Shown one piece after another: positions 36,337 to 45,469 of a stretch of DNA of 64,000 nt. Source of the DNA: Rhizobium sp. FY34 (GTDB lineage Bacteria; Pseudomonadota; Alphaproteobacteria; Rhizobiales; Rhizobiaceae). The notes under the pieces are model-generated. The model ran no database searches, was not told where the DNA came from, and was given only the letters and a program-made list of their open reading frames with translations. A program made the translations under genes and the position numbers. Position 1 is the stretch's first letter, and each line of letters opens with the position of its first letter. Where the stretch lies: contig NZ_STFZ01000001.1 in assembly GCF_005222845.1 (NCBI RefSeq), positions 185,051 through 249,050 of the forward strand. Reading direction: 5' to 3'.

Positions 36337-37398
36337 TCAATCCGCCAGAACCATCAGGCTTTCCGGTGTCAGGGCAAGCGATACCTGCTGGCCAGCGACC
36401 GGCGCTGCGGCACTCGGATCATTGAAGGTGTCATAGGAAATCATGCTTCCGCCGATATCCACCTTGGTGCGTACGACCGAGCCGAGGAAATGCGAGGAGA
36501 TGACGGTGCCATTCAGCGCCGATGTGTCCGATACGCCGGGCAGCAAGGATCCGGCCTCCGGACGGAAGGCAAGGGGAATGGTCGAGCCTTTTTCGCGCCC
36601 TGCAAGCGAGCCGTACACGCCGAGCAGCTTTCCGCCAACCTCGACGGTGGAGGCTGCCGGATCGACGACCTTTGCCTCGATGACATTCAGCGTGCCGACG
36701 AAATTGGCGACAAACCGCGTCGTCGGGCGGTTATAAATTTCAGCCGGCGTGCCGATCTGATCGGCCTTGCCGCCATTCATCACGACGATACGGTCTGAAA
36801 TCGACAGCGCCTCTTCCTGGTCATGCGTCACGAAGACGGTGGTGATGCCAAGCTGGCGCTGGATCTGACGGATTTCCTCGCGCAGCGACACGCGGATCTT
36901 GGCGTCCAACGCCGACAGAGGTTCGTCGAGCAGAAGCACCTGCGGGGCGGGTGCGAGCGCTCGCGCCAGCGCCACGCGTTGCTGCTGGCCACCGGACATC
37001 TGGTAGGGATAGCGGTCGGCGAGATGCTCAAGATGGATGAGCTTCAGCATTTCCTTGACGCGCGCTTCAATCTCGCTCTTCGGCTTTCCAGCCACTTTCA
37101 GACCGAAGGCGACATTGTCGAAGACGTTCATATTGGGAAACAGCGCATAGGCCTGGAAAACCATGCCGATATTGCGCTGGTTCGGCTTCAGGCTCGTCTG
37201 GTCCTTGCCGTTGATGGTGATTTCGCCACCGGTCGGCGTCTCGAAGCCGGCGATCATGCGCAGCACTGTCGTCTTGCCGCAGCCCGATGGCCCGAGGAAG
37301 GAGACGAATTCGCCCTTGTCGATCGCCATGTTGAAATCATGCACGACCTTGGTCGGGCCGAAGGATTTCTGCAGATGGGTGAGTGTCAAAAAGCTCAT
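36337..37398 (-). CDS. ABC transporter ATPase (PotA/FbpC type)
   Basis: A 353-residue ATPase with Walker A FLGPSGCGKTTVLRMIAG, signature MSGGQQQRVALARAL, Walker B LLLDEPLSALD and the H-loop TVFVTHDQEEAL. The C-terminal 110 residues form a TOBE regulatory domain. ATG at 37398 lies 13 bases after the permease stop with GAGGAC upstream; an 18-residue upstream extension is not family-like. It is the last gene of the minus-strand transporter operon. Related transporters carry polyamines, iron(III) or aminoethylphosphonate. Confidence 0.92.
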   Translation of the reverse strand: MSFLTLTHLQKSFGPTKVVHDFNMAIDKGEFVSFLGPSGCGKTTVLRMIAGFETPTGGEITINGKDQTSLKPNQRNIGMVFQAYALFPNMNVFDNVAFGLKVAGKPKSEIEARVKEMLKLIHLEHLADRYPYQMSGGQQQRVALARALAPAPQVLLLDEPLSALDAKIRVSLREEIRQIQRQLGITTVFVTHDQEEALSISDRIVVMNGGKADQIGTPAEIYNRPTTRFVANFVGTLNVIEAKVVDPAASTVEVGGKLLGVYGSLAGREKGSTIPLAFRPEAGSLLPGVSDTSALNGTVISSHFLGSVVRTKVDIGGSMISYDTFNDPSAAAPVAGQQVSLALTPESLMVLAD

Positions 37399-37411
37399 GG
37401 ATGGAATGTCC

Positions 37412-38194
37412 TCAAACCGGGCGCTGCGCGGATTTCTGGAAGCGCGAGACAAGCTGGATCAGGCCCAGGCAGCCCCAGGTGATGGCAAAGGCAATGACGG
37501 CAAGCGCTGCCGGCTCATAGGCGCGGTTGGCGCCGAGAACCTGCATATAGGGACCGAATGCCGGTCGGTTGAGCAGCGCTGCCATGGTGAATTCGCCGAT
37601 GACGATGGCAAAGGTGAGAAAGGCGCCAGACAACACGGCCACCAGAACGTTGGGCAGGATGATGCGGGCAATGATGGTGATCCAGCCAGCGCCAAGGCTT
37701 TGTGCGGCTTCCGTCAGCGTTGTCACGTCGATGGTGCGAAGCCCCGTATCGACGGCGCGGTACATATAGGGAAGCGCCAGCATCGTATAGCCGGCTACGA
37801 GCAGAATGTCCGTGCCTAAGGCCGTGCCCGTCAAAGGCAGCCAGCTCGACGTGTTGTAGAGCCGGATATAGCCGAACACCACGACGATGGCCGGGATGAC
37901 TAGCGGCAGAAGCGTGACGAATTCGATATAGGGCCTCAGGAATGGCAGCTTCAGCCGCACCCAATAGGCCGTCGGCACCACGAGGAAGACACCAACGAGA
38001 ATGGTGCACAGCGCAAGCGTGACCGAATAGGTGAACGTGTCCTGGAAACGGGTATCGGCCAGTACCTTGACATAGGCATCGAAGGAATATTCGCCGCGCC
38101 GCATTTTCAGCGAGAAATTCGTCATGCCGATCAGCGGCAGGAAGAAATAGAGGAGGCCGATCGTCAGCGCTCCCCAGGCCCAGAGACGTTTCAT
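37412..38194 (-). CDS. ABC transporter permease (PotC type)
   Basis: A 260-residue permease with six helices and the EAA loop TEAAQSLGAGWITIIARIILP. I start at ATG 38194, which overlaps the preceding permease stop by four bases and has AAAGGTGG upstream; a GTG at 38203 would add three residues. It forms the channel with the next permease upstream. Confidence 0.92.
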   Translation of the reverse strand: MKRLWAWGALTIGLLYFFLPLIGMTNFSLKMRRGEYSFDAYVKVLADTRFQDTFTYSVTLALCTILVGVFLVVPTAYWVRLKLPFLRPYIEFVTLLPLVIPAIVVVFGYIRLYNTSSWLPLTGTALGTDILLVAGYTMLALPYMYRAVDTGLRTIDVTTLTEAAQSLGAGWITIIARIILPNVLVAVLSGAFLTFAIVIGEFTMAALLNRPAFGPYMQVLGANRAYEPAALAVIAFAITWGCLGLIQLVSRFQKSAQRPV

Positions 38195-39081
38195 CGCATC
38201 CACCTTTCACTGCGCGCCCGCAGCCAGATGTAGACCGTATTGGCAGCACCGGTGACGACGATCATGCCGAAGGCCAGTGCGTAACCCAGATGCGGATCGC
38301 CCAGCACGTCGCCGCGGATCTGCGCAAACAGGAGGATCGGCACGATGCTGAGCGACGAGCCGGTCAGCGCAATGGCAGTCGCCACCGCGCCAAAGGAATT
38401 GGCAAACAGAAGCGCAAATGTTCCGAGGATCGAGGGTGTAAGGATCGGCAACGCTACCATGCGCCAGTATTGCGCATTCGTCGCACCAAGGATCGAGGCG
38501 GCTTCCCGCCATTCCTTTTTCAAACCGTCGAGCGCCGGCGTGATGATGAGGATCATCAGCGGAATCTGGAAAAACAGATAGGTGAGCGTCAGACCCCAGA
38601 AGGACAAGAGGTTGAAGCCCATCATGCGCAGGTTGATGCCAAGCTCAGTCTGCAGAAAGACGGTGATGAAGCCGACGGGGCCAAGCGTTGCCAGAAAGGC
38701 AAAGGCGAGCGGCACGCCGGCGAAATTGGACGCAACGCCCGAAAAGGTCATGATCGGGCCGCGAATGAAGCGCGGCAGACCACCCAGAACCACGGCTGCT
38801 GCGACGCCAAAGCCGATCAGGCAACCAAAGAAGGCCGAGGCAATGCTGATGCGGATGGAAATGCCATAGGCCGCCATGATGGAGGGGGTGAAGAGGTTCA
38901 CCACATTATCGAATGTAAAACTGCCGTCAGGCCTCTGGAAGGCGCCGAGGACGATTTTCATCGTTGGCATGACGAGAAACAGAAGAATGAAAATGGCAAA
39001 TGGCAAAATGCCGAGCCAATGCAACGGCAGACGCAAGCGCCTGGCCGGGGCTTGCCCGGTCGTTCGTGTCGATGACGTCAT
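38191..39081 (-). CDS. ABC transporter permease (PotB type)
   Basis: A 296-residue permease with six helices. The N-terminus is a basic cytoplasmic stretch before IFILLFLVMPTMKIVLGAF. The EAA loop reads REAASILGATNAQYWRMVAL. It follows the binding-protein gene after an intergenic hairpin and overlaps the second permease by four bases. The family assignment is secure, the substrate is not. Confidence 0.92.
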   Translation of the reverse strand: MTSSTRTTGQAPARRLRLPLHWLGILPFAIFILLFLVMPTMKIVLGAFQRPDGSFTFDNVVNLFTPSIMAAYGISIRISIASAFFGCLIGFGVAAAVVLGGLPRFIRGPIMTFSGVASNFAGVPLAFAFLATLGPVGFITVFLQTELGINLRMMGFNLLSFWGLTLTYLFFQIPLMILIITPALDGLKKEWREAASILGATNAQYWRMVALPILTPSILGTFALLFANSFGAVATAIALTGSSLSIVPILLFAQIRGDVLGDPHLGYALAFGMIVVTGAANTVYIWLRARSERWMR

Positions 39082-39136
39082 TCCCCTCGGTTCCGTTCTG
39101 GTTTTCTGGAACGCTCTTGTTCTTTTGGCAGAGTGC

Positions 39137-39173
39137 CCTTCCGCCCCGCCGATGACAACCGGGGCGGAAGGGT
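39137..39173 (-). other. Intercistronic hairpin between binding protein and permeases
   Basis: Perfect 13-base arms CCCTTCCGCCCCG (39137-39149) and CGGGGCGGAAGGG (39161-39173), 11-base loop, no T-run. It lies between the binding-protein stop and the permease gene. Expected to protect the upstream message and reduce permease expression, as for the livK-livH hairpin. Confidence 0.75.
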
Positions 39174-39185
39174 ATCGTGTCTTGA

Positions 39186-40289
39186 TTACTTGACGTTGGC
39201 GCCGACGAGCTTGTCCCAGCCGGCGGTTACAGCGGCCTTGTTGGCGTCGACTTCTTCCAGCGTCGGGAAGTAGGCCTTTTCATAGGAGGCAGCCGGCGGC
39301 AGCTTGTCGAGCAGGTCCTTCGGGATCTTGCCAGCCTTTGCCATCGCGTTGAAGCGGATCGGGTGGCAATAGCCCTTCAGCCAGCCGATCTGGCCTTCGT
39401 CGGAATAAAGGTGTTCCATCCACAGCTTTGCAGCGTTCGGGTGCGGCGCATAGGCCGAGATGCCCTGAACGTAGACGCCGGCGAGAACACCCTTGTCCGG
39501 AACGACGACTTCAACCGGCGGGTTGCCAGCCAGCGTGTCCTTGGCCGACAGCGCATTGTAATCCCACATCACGACGATCGGTGTTGCGCCCTGGGCAAGA
39601 GTGCCCGATTTGCCGATGACAGGCACGAAGTTACCGGCCTTATTGAGTTCGGCGAAATAGCCGAGACCTGCTTCGCCAGCGGCCTTGCCGGCCTTTGCGC
39701 CGGTTGCCATGCCAGCCGACAGAACGCCGAGAATGGCCTGGTTGGAGGCGCGCGGATCACCTGCAAGCGCCACCTGGCCTGCATATTCCGGCTTCTTCAG
39801 GTCAGCCCAGTCCTTCGGGGTATTCTTGACCAGGTCCTTGTTCACCAGGAAGGACATGACGCCGTAATAGTCGCCGTACCAGTAACCGTCGGCATCCTTG
39901 ACGTTGTCAGGGATCTCGCTCCAGGTCGAGACCTTGTAAGGCTGCAGCAGGCCTTCCTTCTTCATCTGCGGGCCGAAAGCGAGGCCGACGTCGACAACGT
40001 CAGGAGCCTGCGGGCCCTTGTTGTCCTTGTTGGCCTTGATGGCTTCGACTTCGTCAGCCGAACCCGCATCCGGGTTCAGTTCGTTGACGGTGATTTCCGG
40101 ATATTTCTTCTTGAAGGCGGCGATGACTTCGCCGTAGCCGCACCAGTCATGCGGAAGCGCGATGGTGGTCAGCATGCCTTCTTTCTTGGCGGCAGCGATG
40201 AGTTCGGCGCTCGGTTCAGCAAAGGCAAGGCTGGTGGATGCGACGACGAGTGCTGTCGTCAGGGATAGCAGTCTATGGGTCTTGGACAT
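39186..40289 (-). CDS. ABC transporter periplasmic substrate-binding protein
   Basis: A 367-residue binding protein of the PotD/AfuA class. The signal peptide ends near STSLAFA. The mature part begins EPSAELIAAAKKEGMLTTIA, and the hinge region PQAPDVVDVGLAFGPQMKKE and FLVNKDLVKNTPKDWADLKK are typical of this class. ATG at 40289 (or GTG just before) has AGGAGG at good spacing. It is the first gene of the transporter operon. The large number of aspartates in the cleft region would suit a cationic ligand, which would agree with an amine or amino-alcohol substrate, but this is inference. Confidence 0.9.
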   Translation of the reverse strand: MSKTHRLLSLTTALVVASTSLAFAEPSAELIAAAKKEGMLTTIALPHDWCGYGEVIAAFKKKYPEITVNELNPDAGSADEVEAIKANKDNKGPQAPDVVDVGLAFGPQMKKEGLLQPYKVSTWSEIPDNVKDADGYWYGDYYGVMSFLVNKDLVKNTPKDWADLKKPEYAGQVALAGDPRASNQAILGVLSAGMATGAKAGKAAGEAGLGYFAELNKAGNFVPVIGKSGTLAQGATPIVVMWDYNALSAKDTLAGNPPVEVVVPDKGVLAGVYVQGISAYAPHPNAAKLWMEHLYSDEGQIGWLKGYCHPIRFNAMAKAGKIPKDLLDKLPPAASYEKAYFPTLEEVDANKAAVTAGWDKLVGANVK

Positions 40290-40426
40290 CACGATTTCCT
40301 CCTGAGGTTATGGTCGTGTTGGCGCGACAAGTAGAGCCAGTTGATGAATGGCATGTGACAGTGGCTGTTATGATCCGTGCTTGCGTTCTTGATGACGCTT
40401 GCGCAGTTGTTCCCCTATGTTTTCAG

Positions 40427-41314
40427 TCAGTTGGTTCTGTCTCCGGATTCTTGGCGGCGAAACAGCCGGCTGCGTTCGAAGAGTTTTTCCAGCGAATGCA
40501 TGCGCTCCCTGGTTTTATCCCAGGTTGCATTCTGCACTGCTTCGATCAAGGCTTCCACGGTAAACAGGGTGACAACCGAGGAATCCCAGGCCGATGGTGC
40601 CTCGATCCGGACCTTGAACACATGGCGCGCATAGCGCGACACGGGCGAGGCCCAGATGTCGGTGAACAGGATGATAACAACACCGCTGGCGGCGGCCGCT
40701 TCTGCAAGCGTCGCCAACTCCTGCTCATAGCGACGTATGTCAAATATCACGATGACATCGCCAGCATTCATATTCAGCAGATATTGCGGCCAGGAACTGC
40801 GATTCGTGGAAATCAGCGTCGCTTTGGGCCGAATGACCTGCATATGGGTGAAGAAATACTCGGCAAGCGCACCGGTGATGCGTCCGCCGACGAAATAGAT
40901 GCCGCGCTTTTCATCACGCAGCAGGTCGGCGGCACCATCGAAGGTCGCCACATCGATCGAGGATAGTGTTTCGCGCAGGTTCTCTGTGACGGCTTCGGCA
41001 AAGCGGTTGAGAATATGGCCGTTTGGCGCTCGGGCGGCCCAGCGGTCATGTTTGGTGATCGGGTTGGAAATCGTCGCTTCAAGCTCCTGGTGCAGATGCG
41101 CTTGGAATTCCGGATAGCCCTTATAGCCGAGCTTCTGCACCATGCGTGCCACCGTCGGCGTCGATACACCGGCATTTTCCGCGGTGATGGTGATGCTACC
41201 GAGACCAGACACAGGATAGTGGTCCAGCAGGCTGTCGGCCAGCTTCTTTTCTGCGGGCGTGAGCCCGTCATAGCGCAGACGGATCACATCCAGCACGGTG
41301 TGCGATGGTGACAT
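40427..41314 (-). CDS. RpiR-family transcriptional regulator
   Basis: A 295-residue regulator. The N-terminal HTH_6 domain includes LTPAEKKLADSLLDHYPVSG and ENAGVSTPTVARMVQKLGYK. A SIS domain (about 130-265) follows, which in this family binds a phosphorylated sugar or similar anion: GIYFVGGRITGALAEYFFTH and DIRRYEQELATLAEAAAASG. ATG at 41314 was chosen because the 49-residue upstream extension in frame is not family-like and covers the intergenic region. It is divergent from the amidohydrolase gene, so it probably controls one or both flanking operons. Confidence 0.9.
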   Translation of the reverse strand: MSPSHTVLDVIRLRYDGLTPAEKKLADSLLDHYPVSGLGSITITAENAGVSTPTVARMVQKLGYKGYPEFQAHLHQELEATISNPITKHDRWAARAPNGHILNRFAEAVTENLRETLSSIDVATFDGAADLLRDEKRGIYFVGGRITGALAEYFFTHMQVIRPKATLISTNRSSWPQYLLNMNAGDVIVIFDIRRYEQELATLAEAAAASGVVIILFTDIWASPVSRYARHVFKVRIEAPSAWDSSVVTLFTVEALIEAVQNATWDKTRERMHSLEKLFERSRLFRRQESGDRTN

Positions 41315-41398
41315 CACTCTCGATCGTTCCCCTTCCGGTCTTTGCCGGTATTTGCGTGAAGTTAACAATTCAACGGCGGGTCGAGTCAATCCATGCGT

Positions 41399-41414
41399 TG
41401 AAAAGAATTTTTCA
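41399..41414. promoter_or_regulatory. Inverted repeat in the rpiR-amidohydrolase promoter
   Basis: TGAAAAGAATTTTTCA has perfect six-base arms TGAAAA and TTTTCA around four bases. It is in the 125-base divergent region between the RpiR gene and the amidohydrolase gene, 26 bases before the latter's ATG. Candidate binding site for the RpiR regulator. Confidence 0.5.
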
Positions 41415-41439
41415 GTTCTCGGTTGACGAGCCGCGCCGG

Positions 41440-42270
41440 ATGAAGAATTCTCTTCTATCAAGAGCTGACGACAACCTTTCCGGATCAGAGCCGATGCTGG
41501 CGCAAGCGGATTTTCTCAACAGTGCCGATGGCGAACCTGTGGTGGTGGACAATCGCCACGGCAATGGTGCTGTCCTGCTTGTCTGCGAGCATGCGTCGCG
41601 GCAGCTGCCGCAAAGTCTCGGTACAATGGGCCTGAGCGAAGAGGCGCTTTCCTCGCATATCGCCTGGGATCCCGGCGCACTGGCCGTGTCCCGCCTGATG
41701 GCGGAAAGTCTTGATGCGGTGCTGATATCCCAGCGCTTTTCAAGGCTTGTCTATGATTGCAACCGGCCGCCGGAATCTCCTGGCGCCATCCGCGATGTCA
41801 GTGAGGTCTTTCGCATTCCCGGCAATGAGAACCTGACCGATGCGGAAAAGCTGCTGCGGGCAAAGGCCATCTACCATCCTTTCCAGGGATATATTGGACA
41901 GGAGATCGCCGCGCGCCAGGCATTGGGACGGCAAACGGTTCTGGTGACCGTGCATTCCTTCACGCCGGTCTATTTTGGAGAAAAGCGGGCTGTCGAGATC
42001 GGTATCCTGCATGATGAAGATAGCCGTCTGGCAGATGCCATGCTGGAGGCCGCTTCTGAAAATACCGCGTTCCTTGTGGAGCGCAATGCCCCATACGGGC
42101 CGGCAGATGGGGTGACGCACACGCTTGTGTTGCATGCGCTGCCGGCTGGATTGTTGAACGTCATGATAGAGGTGAGAAACGATTTGATCGATACGGAAGC
42201 CGGGCAAAGGGTCGTTGCCGGTTTTCTCACGGGGTTGCTTGGAGAAAGCCTCAGCAACATCCAACGATAA
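41440..42270 (+). CDS. N-formylglutamate amidohydrolase family enzyme
   Basis: A 276-residue zinc-dependent amidohydrolase of the HutG/N-formylglutamate deformylase family. Likely metal and active residues are in VLLVCEHASRQLPQSLG, AWDPGALAVSRLMAE and VTVHSFTPVYFG. Start at ATG 41440 is tentative; ATG at 41494 is possible, since neither has a strong ribosome binding site. No other histidine-degradation gene is nearby. It lies upstream of a gamma-glutamyl-ligase-type gene, so I infer it hydrolyses an N-acyl or gamma-glutamyl amide intermediate. Histidine catabolism cannot be excluded. Confidence 0.83.
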   Translation: MKNSLLSRADDNLSGSEPMLAQADFLNSADGEPVVVDNRHGNGAVLLVCEHASRQLPQSLGTMGLSEEALSSHIAWDPGALAVSRLMAESLDAVLISQRFSRLVYDCNRPPESPGAIRDVSEVFRIPGNENLTDAEKLLRAKAIYHPFQGYIGQEIAARQALGRQTVLVTVHSFTPVYFGEKRAVEIGILHDEDSRLADAMLEAASENTAFLVERNAPYGPADGVTHTLVLHALPAGLLNVMIEVRNDLIDTEAGQRVVAGFLTGLLGESLSNIQR

Positions 42271-42373
42271 AGACCCAAGGGAGCAGTTGGTTGGCATGCC
42301 CGCGGTGTTCAGCTGCGGGGGTTGAAACTGGATGGCCGCAATGAAGCGGTCAATCTGCTGAGAGGGGAATGTC

Positions 42374-43924
42374 GTGTCCGCTTATACAGAAAACGATAAA
42401 AAGCAGGATGTTCAGATCCTGCACTCCATGGGGTACGCACAGGAACTGGAGCGCCGCATGAGCTCCTTTTCCAATTTCGCAATTTCATTTTCCATTATCT
42501 GCATTCTGTCCGGTGGTATCAACTCGCTCGGGCAGGCGACATCGGGCGCTGGCGGCGCCGCAATCGGTATCGGCTGGCCGCTCGGCTGCCTGATTTCCTT
42601 CGTCTTTGCGCTTGGCCTGGCGCAGATCAGCTCCGCCTATCCGACGGCCGGCGGTCTCTATCACTGGGGCTCTATTCTCGGAAACCGCTTCACCGGCTGG
42701 CTGTCTGCCTGGCTGAACCTGCTCGGCCTCGTCACGGTTCTCGGCGCCATCAATGTCGGCACTTTCTATTTCTTCTTCGGCGCCTTCGGCCCGACCATCG
42801 GTCTTGAAGATACGCTGGCGCACCGGGTTCTGTTTGTGGCGGCTATCACGCTGGTGCAGGCGTTGATCAACCATCTGGGCATCGGGCTGACCGCAAAGCT
42901 CACCGATTTTTCCGGTTACCTGATCTTTGCAACCGCGCTTCTCCTCACGGTCGTATGCCTGTTTGCTGCGCCGAGCTGGGACGCGTCGCGCCTGTTCACC
43001 TTCGCCAATTACACCGGCACGGAAGGCGCTTCGCTTGTCTGGCCGATCACCGTATCGGGCGGCATGGCGTTCCTTCTCGGGCTTCTTCTGCCGATCTACA
43101 CGATCACCGGCTATGATGCCTCTGCGCACACGTCCGAAGAAACGGTCAAGGCTGCCGAATCGGTGCCGCGCGGCATGGTGTCATCGGTTCTGTGGGCATC
43201 CCTCTTCGGTTACGTGATGCTCTGCGCTTTCGTTCTGATGCTGCCAAGCATGGAAGACGCCGCAAAGCAGGGCTGGAACGTGTTTTTCTGGGCGATGGAC
43301 ACCCAGGTGAATGCCACGCTGAAGACGGTGCTCTATTTCCTCATCTTCCTGTCGCAATTCCTCTGCGGCATGGCGACTGTGACTTCGCTCTCGCGGATGA
43401 TCTATGCCTTCTCGCGTGACAAGGGCCTGCCGGCCTCATCGGCTCTGGCCAAGGTCAGCCCGAAATTCCGCACGCCGGTTGCGGCCATCTGGACCGGGTC
43501 GGTCCTGTCGGTTCTGTTCGTCTGGTTTACCTCGGCGATCACCATTGCCGGCACGCCCGCCTATTCGATCGTGGTATCCTGCACGGTCATCTTCCTGTTC
43601 CTCTCCTTCATGCTGCCGATTGCGCTGGGACTTGGTGCCATCGGCACGGCCAAATGGCCGACAATGGGGCCATGGAACATGGGTATCGGTGCCTATAAGG
43701 TTGTGGCCGTTCTTGCCATTCTCGCCATGATCCTGATCTTCTTCATCGGCGTGCAGCCGCCGAATGATTGGGCGCTGGAGATTACGCTCGGCTTCCTGGT
43801 TCTGACAGGGATCGTCTGGTTTGCCTTTGAAAACCGCCGCTTCCAGGGCCCGCCGATTGGCGATGCGATTGCCAAGCGCAAGGGTGAGATTGCCGCAGCG
43901 GAAGCCGCCGTGGGCGAGACCTGA
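42374..43924 (+). CDS. APC-family amino acid/amine permease
   Basis: A 516-residue permease with 12 predicted helices. The N-terminal part (YAQELERRMSSFSNFAISFS) and the glycine-rich FVFALGLAQISSAYPTAGGL are typical of the APC amino acid/choline group related to ethanolamine and GABA permeases. GTG at 42374 has GAGGGG seven to twelve bases upstream. It is followed by a UUCG-capped hairpin before the ligase gene. Imports the amino compound of the pathway, by inference. Confidence 0.9.
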   Translation: MSAYTENDKKQDVQILHSMGYAQELERRMSSFSNFAISFSIICILSGGINSLGQATSGAGGAAIGIGWPLGCLISFVFALGLAQISSAYPTAGGLYHWGSILGNRFTGWLSAWLNLLGLVTVLGAINVGTFYFFFGAFGPTIGLEDTLAHRVLFVAAITLVQALINHLGIGLTAKLTDFSGYLIFATALLLTVVCLFAAPSWDASRLFTFANYTGTEGASLVWPITVSGGMAFLLGLLLPIYTITGYDASAHTSEETVKAAESVPRGMVSSVLWASLFGYVMLCAFVLMLPSMEDAAKQGWNVFFWAMDTQVNATLKTVLYFLIFLSQFLCGMATVTSLSRMIYAFSRDKGLPASSALAKVSPKFRTPVAAIWTGSVLSVLFVWFTSAITIAGTPAYSIVVSCTVIFLFLSFMLPIALGLGAIGTAKWPTMGPWNMGIGAYKVVAVLAILAMILIFFIGVQPPNDWALEITLGFLVLTGIVWFAFENRRFQGPPIGDAIAKRKGEIAAAEAAVGET

Positions 43925-43950
43925 TGCACAGCATAGACCTGAATTCAATC

Positions 43951-43972
43951 GCCGCCGCATTCGTGCGGCGGC
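43951..43972 (+). other. UUCG-capped hairpin between permease and ligase genes
   Basis: GCCGCCGCA (43951-43959) pairs perfectly with TGCGGCGGC (43964-43972) across TTCG, an especially stable RNA tetraloop. A short pyrimidine run follows. It may be a partial terminator or message stabiliser. Confidence 0.7.
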
Positions 43973-43996
43973 TCCCTCTTTGAAACGGAAACGTCC

Positions 43997-45367
43997 ATGA
44001 CCGCACCTTATACATTTGATGACCTAAAGATGGACGTCGCCGCCGGGCGCATCGACACAGTCATTGCAGCCCAGATCGATATGCAGGGCCGCCTGATGGG
44101 CAAGCGCTTCCAGGCGGAATATTTTATCGACAGCGCCTGGAAGGAAACTCATAGCTGCAACTATCTCATGGCAACCGACATGGAAATGGAAACCATTTCC
44201 GGCTACAAGGCGACCAGTTGGGAACAGGGCTATGGCGATTACACCATGCGGCCTGACCTTTCCACGCTGCGCAAGTGCCCTTGGCTGGAAGGCACGGCGC
44301 TGGTGCTGTGCGATGTTCTCGATCATCACACGCATGAGGAAGTGGCCCATTCGCCGCGCGCCATCCTGAAGAAACAGGTGCAGCGGCTGGAAGACATGGG
44401 CTTTGCCGCCTTCATGGCGACGGAATTGGAATTCTTCCTGTTCGACCAGACATTCGAATCTGCCCGCGAGGCCGGCTACCGCAATCTCAAGCTTTCAAGC
44501 GCCTATAACGAGGATTACCACATCTTCCAGACCACCAAGGAAGAAGATGTTATGCGGGCTATCCGCACCGGGCTGCAGGGCGCCTGCGTGCCGGTGGAAA
44601 ACACCAAGGGCGAGGCATCGCCCGGACAGGCTGAGGTGAATGTGCGCTATGCCGAGGCGCTGACCATGGCCGACAGGCATGTGGTCATCAAGAATGCGGT
44701 CAAGGAAATCGCCTGGTCCAAGGGCAAGGCCGTCACGTTCCTGGCCAAATGGAACTACAATGCCGCCGGTTCCTCTTCGCATGTTCATCAGTCGCTGTGG
44801 AGCGGTGACGGCAAGCAGCCGCTGTTCTTCGACAAGGACGCAGCCCACGGTATTTCTGAAACCATGCAGCATTACATGGCCGGGCTTCTCGCTTACGCGT
44901 CGGAATACACCTATTTCCTCGCGCCCTACATCAATTCCTACAAGCGATTCGTGGCTGGCACATTCGCGCCGACAAAGATCGTCTGGAGCAAGGATAATCG
45001 CACGGCAGGCTTCCGGCTGTGTGGCGAGGGTACCAAGGGCATCCGTGTGGAATGCCGCATCGGCGGTTCGGACCTCAATCCCTATCTCGCCATGGCCGCA
45101 CTTCTGGCCGCTGGGATCGAGGGCATTCAACAGAAGATGGAACTTGAGCCCGCCTTTGTCGGTGATGCCTATGGCAGCAAGGACGTGCGCGAAATTCCAC
45201 GTACGCTGCGCCATGCAACTGAGCTTCTCCGTGGATCGGCCATGCTGCGTTCTGCCTTTGGCGACGACGTGATCGACCACTATGTGCGCGCCGCCGAATG
45301 GGAGCAGGAAGAATATGACCGGCGTATTACCGACTGGGAGGTGGCGCGCGGCTTCGAGCGTGCGTGA
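43997..45367 (+). CDS. Glutamine-synthetase-family gamma-glutamyl amide ligase
   Basis: A 456-residue enzyme of the glutamine synthetase superfamily. It has the metal-site ATELEFFLFD, the conserved GQAEVNVRYAEAL, ATP-site region SSSHVHQSLW and NDRTAGFRLCGEGTKGIRVE-like KDNRTAGFRLCGEGTKGIRV. A C-terminal adenylylation loop of real GlnA is not obvious. Such PuuA-like enzymes attach glutamate's gamma carboxyl to an amine, using ATP. Neighbours (permease, aldehyde and alcohol dehydrogenases, amidohydrolase) match amine or amino-alcohol breakdown, and not ammonia assimilation. Exact amine unknown. Confidence 0.87.
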   Translation: MTAPYTFDDLKMDVAAGRIDTVIAAQIDMQGRLMGKRFQAEYFIDSAWKETHSCNYLMATDMEMETISGYKATSWEQGYGDYTMRPDLSTLRKCPWLEGTALVLCDVLDHHTHEEVAHSPRAILKKQVQRLEDMGFAAFMATELEFFLFDQTFESAREAGYRNLKLSSAYNEDYHIFQTTKEEDVMRAIRTGLQGACVPVENTKGEASPGQAEVNVRYAEALTMADRHVVIKNAVKEIAWSKGKAVTFLAKWNYNAAGSSSHVHQSLWSGDGKQPLFFDKDAAHGISETMQHYMAGLLAYASEYTYFLAPYINSYKRFVAGTFAPTKIVWSKDNRTAGFRLCGEGTKGIRVECRIGGSDLNPYLAMAALLAAGIEGIQQKMELEPAFVGDAYGSKDVREIPRTLRHATELLRGSAMLRSAFGDDVIDHYVRAAEWEQEEYDRRITDWEVARGFERA

Positions 45368-45419
45368 CACCTCGTCCACTTTCGGACGGGACAAGGCTGA
45401 ACTATAACGGAATTCAACT

Positions 45420-45447
45420 GGCAGCGGCTCTGCCGTTGCCCTTTTTT
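45420..45447 (+). terminator. Terminator between ligase and aldehyde dehydrogenase genes
   Basis: GGCAGCGG (45420-45427) pairs with CCGTTGCC (45433-45440) with one G-T pair and a five-base loop, followed by six T at 45442-45447. This is a classical Rho-independent terminator inside the operon, so the two dehydrogenase genes would depend on read-through or a separate promoter. Confidence 0.8.
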
Positions 45448-45469
45448 GACGCATGACAGGAAAAAGATC

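Noticed and set aside
41440..42270. N-formylglutamate amidohydrolase as part of histidine degradation
   Set aside because: No hutH, hutU, hutI or hutF gene nearby; neighbours suggest a gamma-glutamyl or N-acyl intermediate instead.
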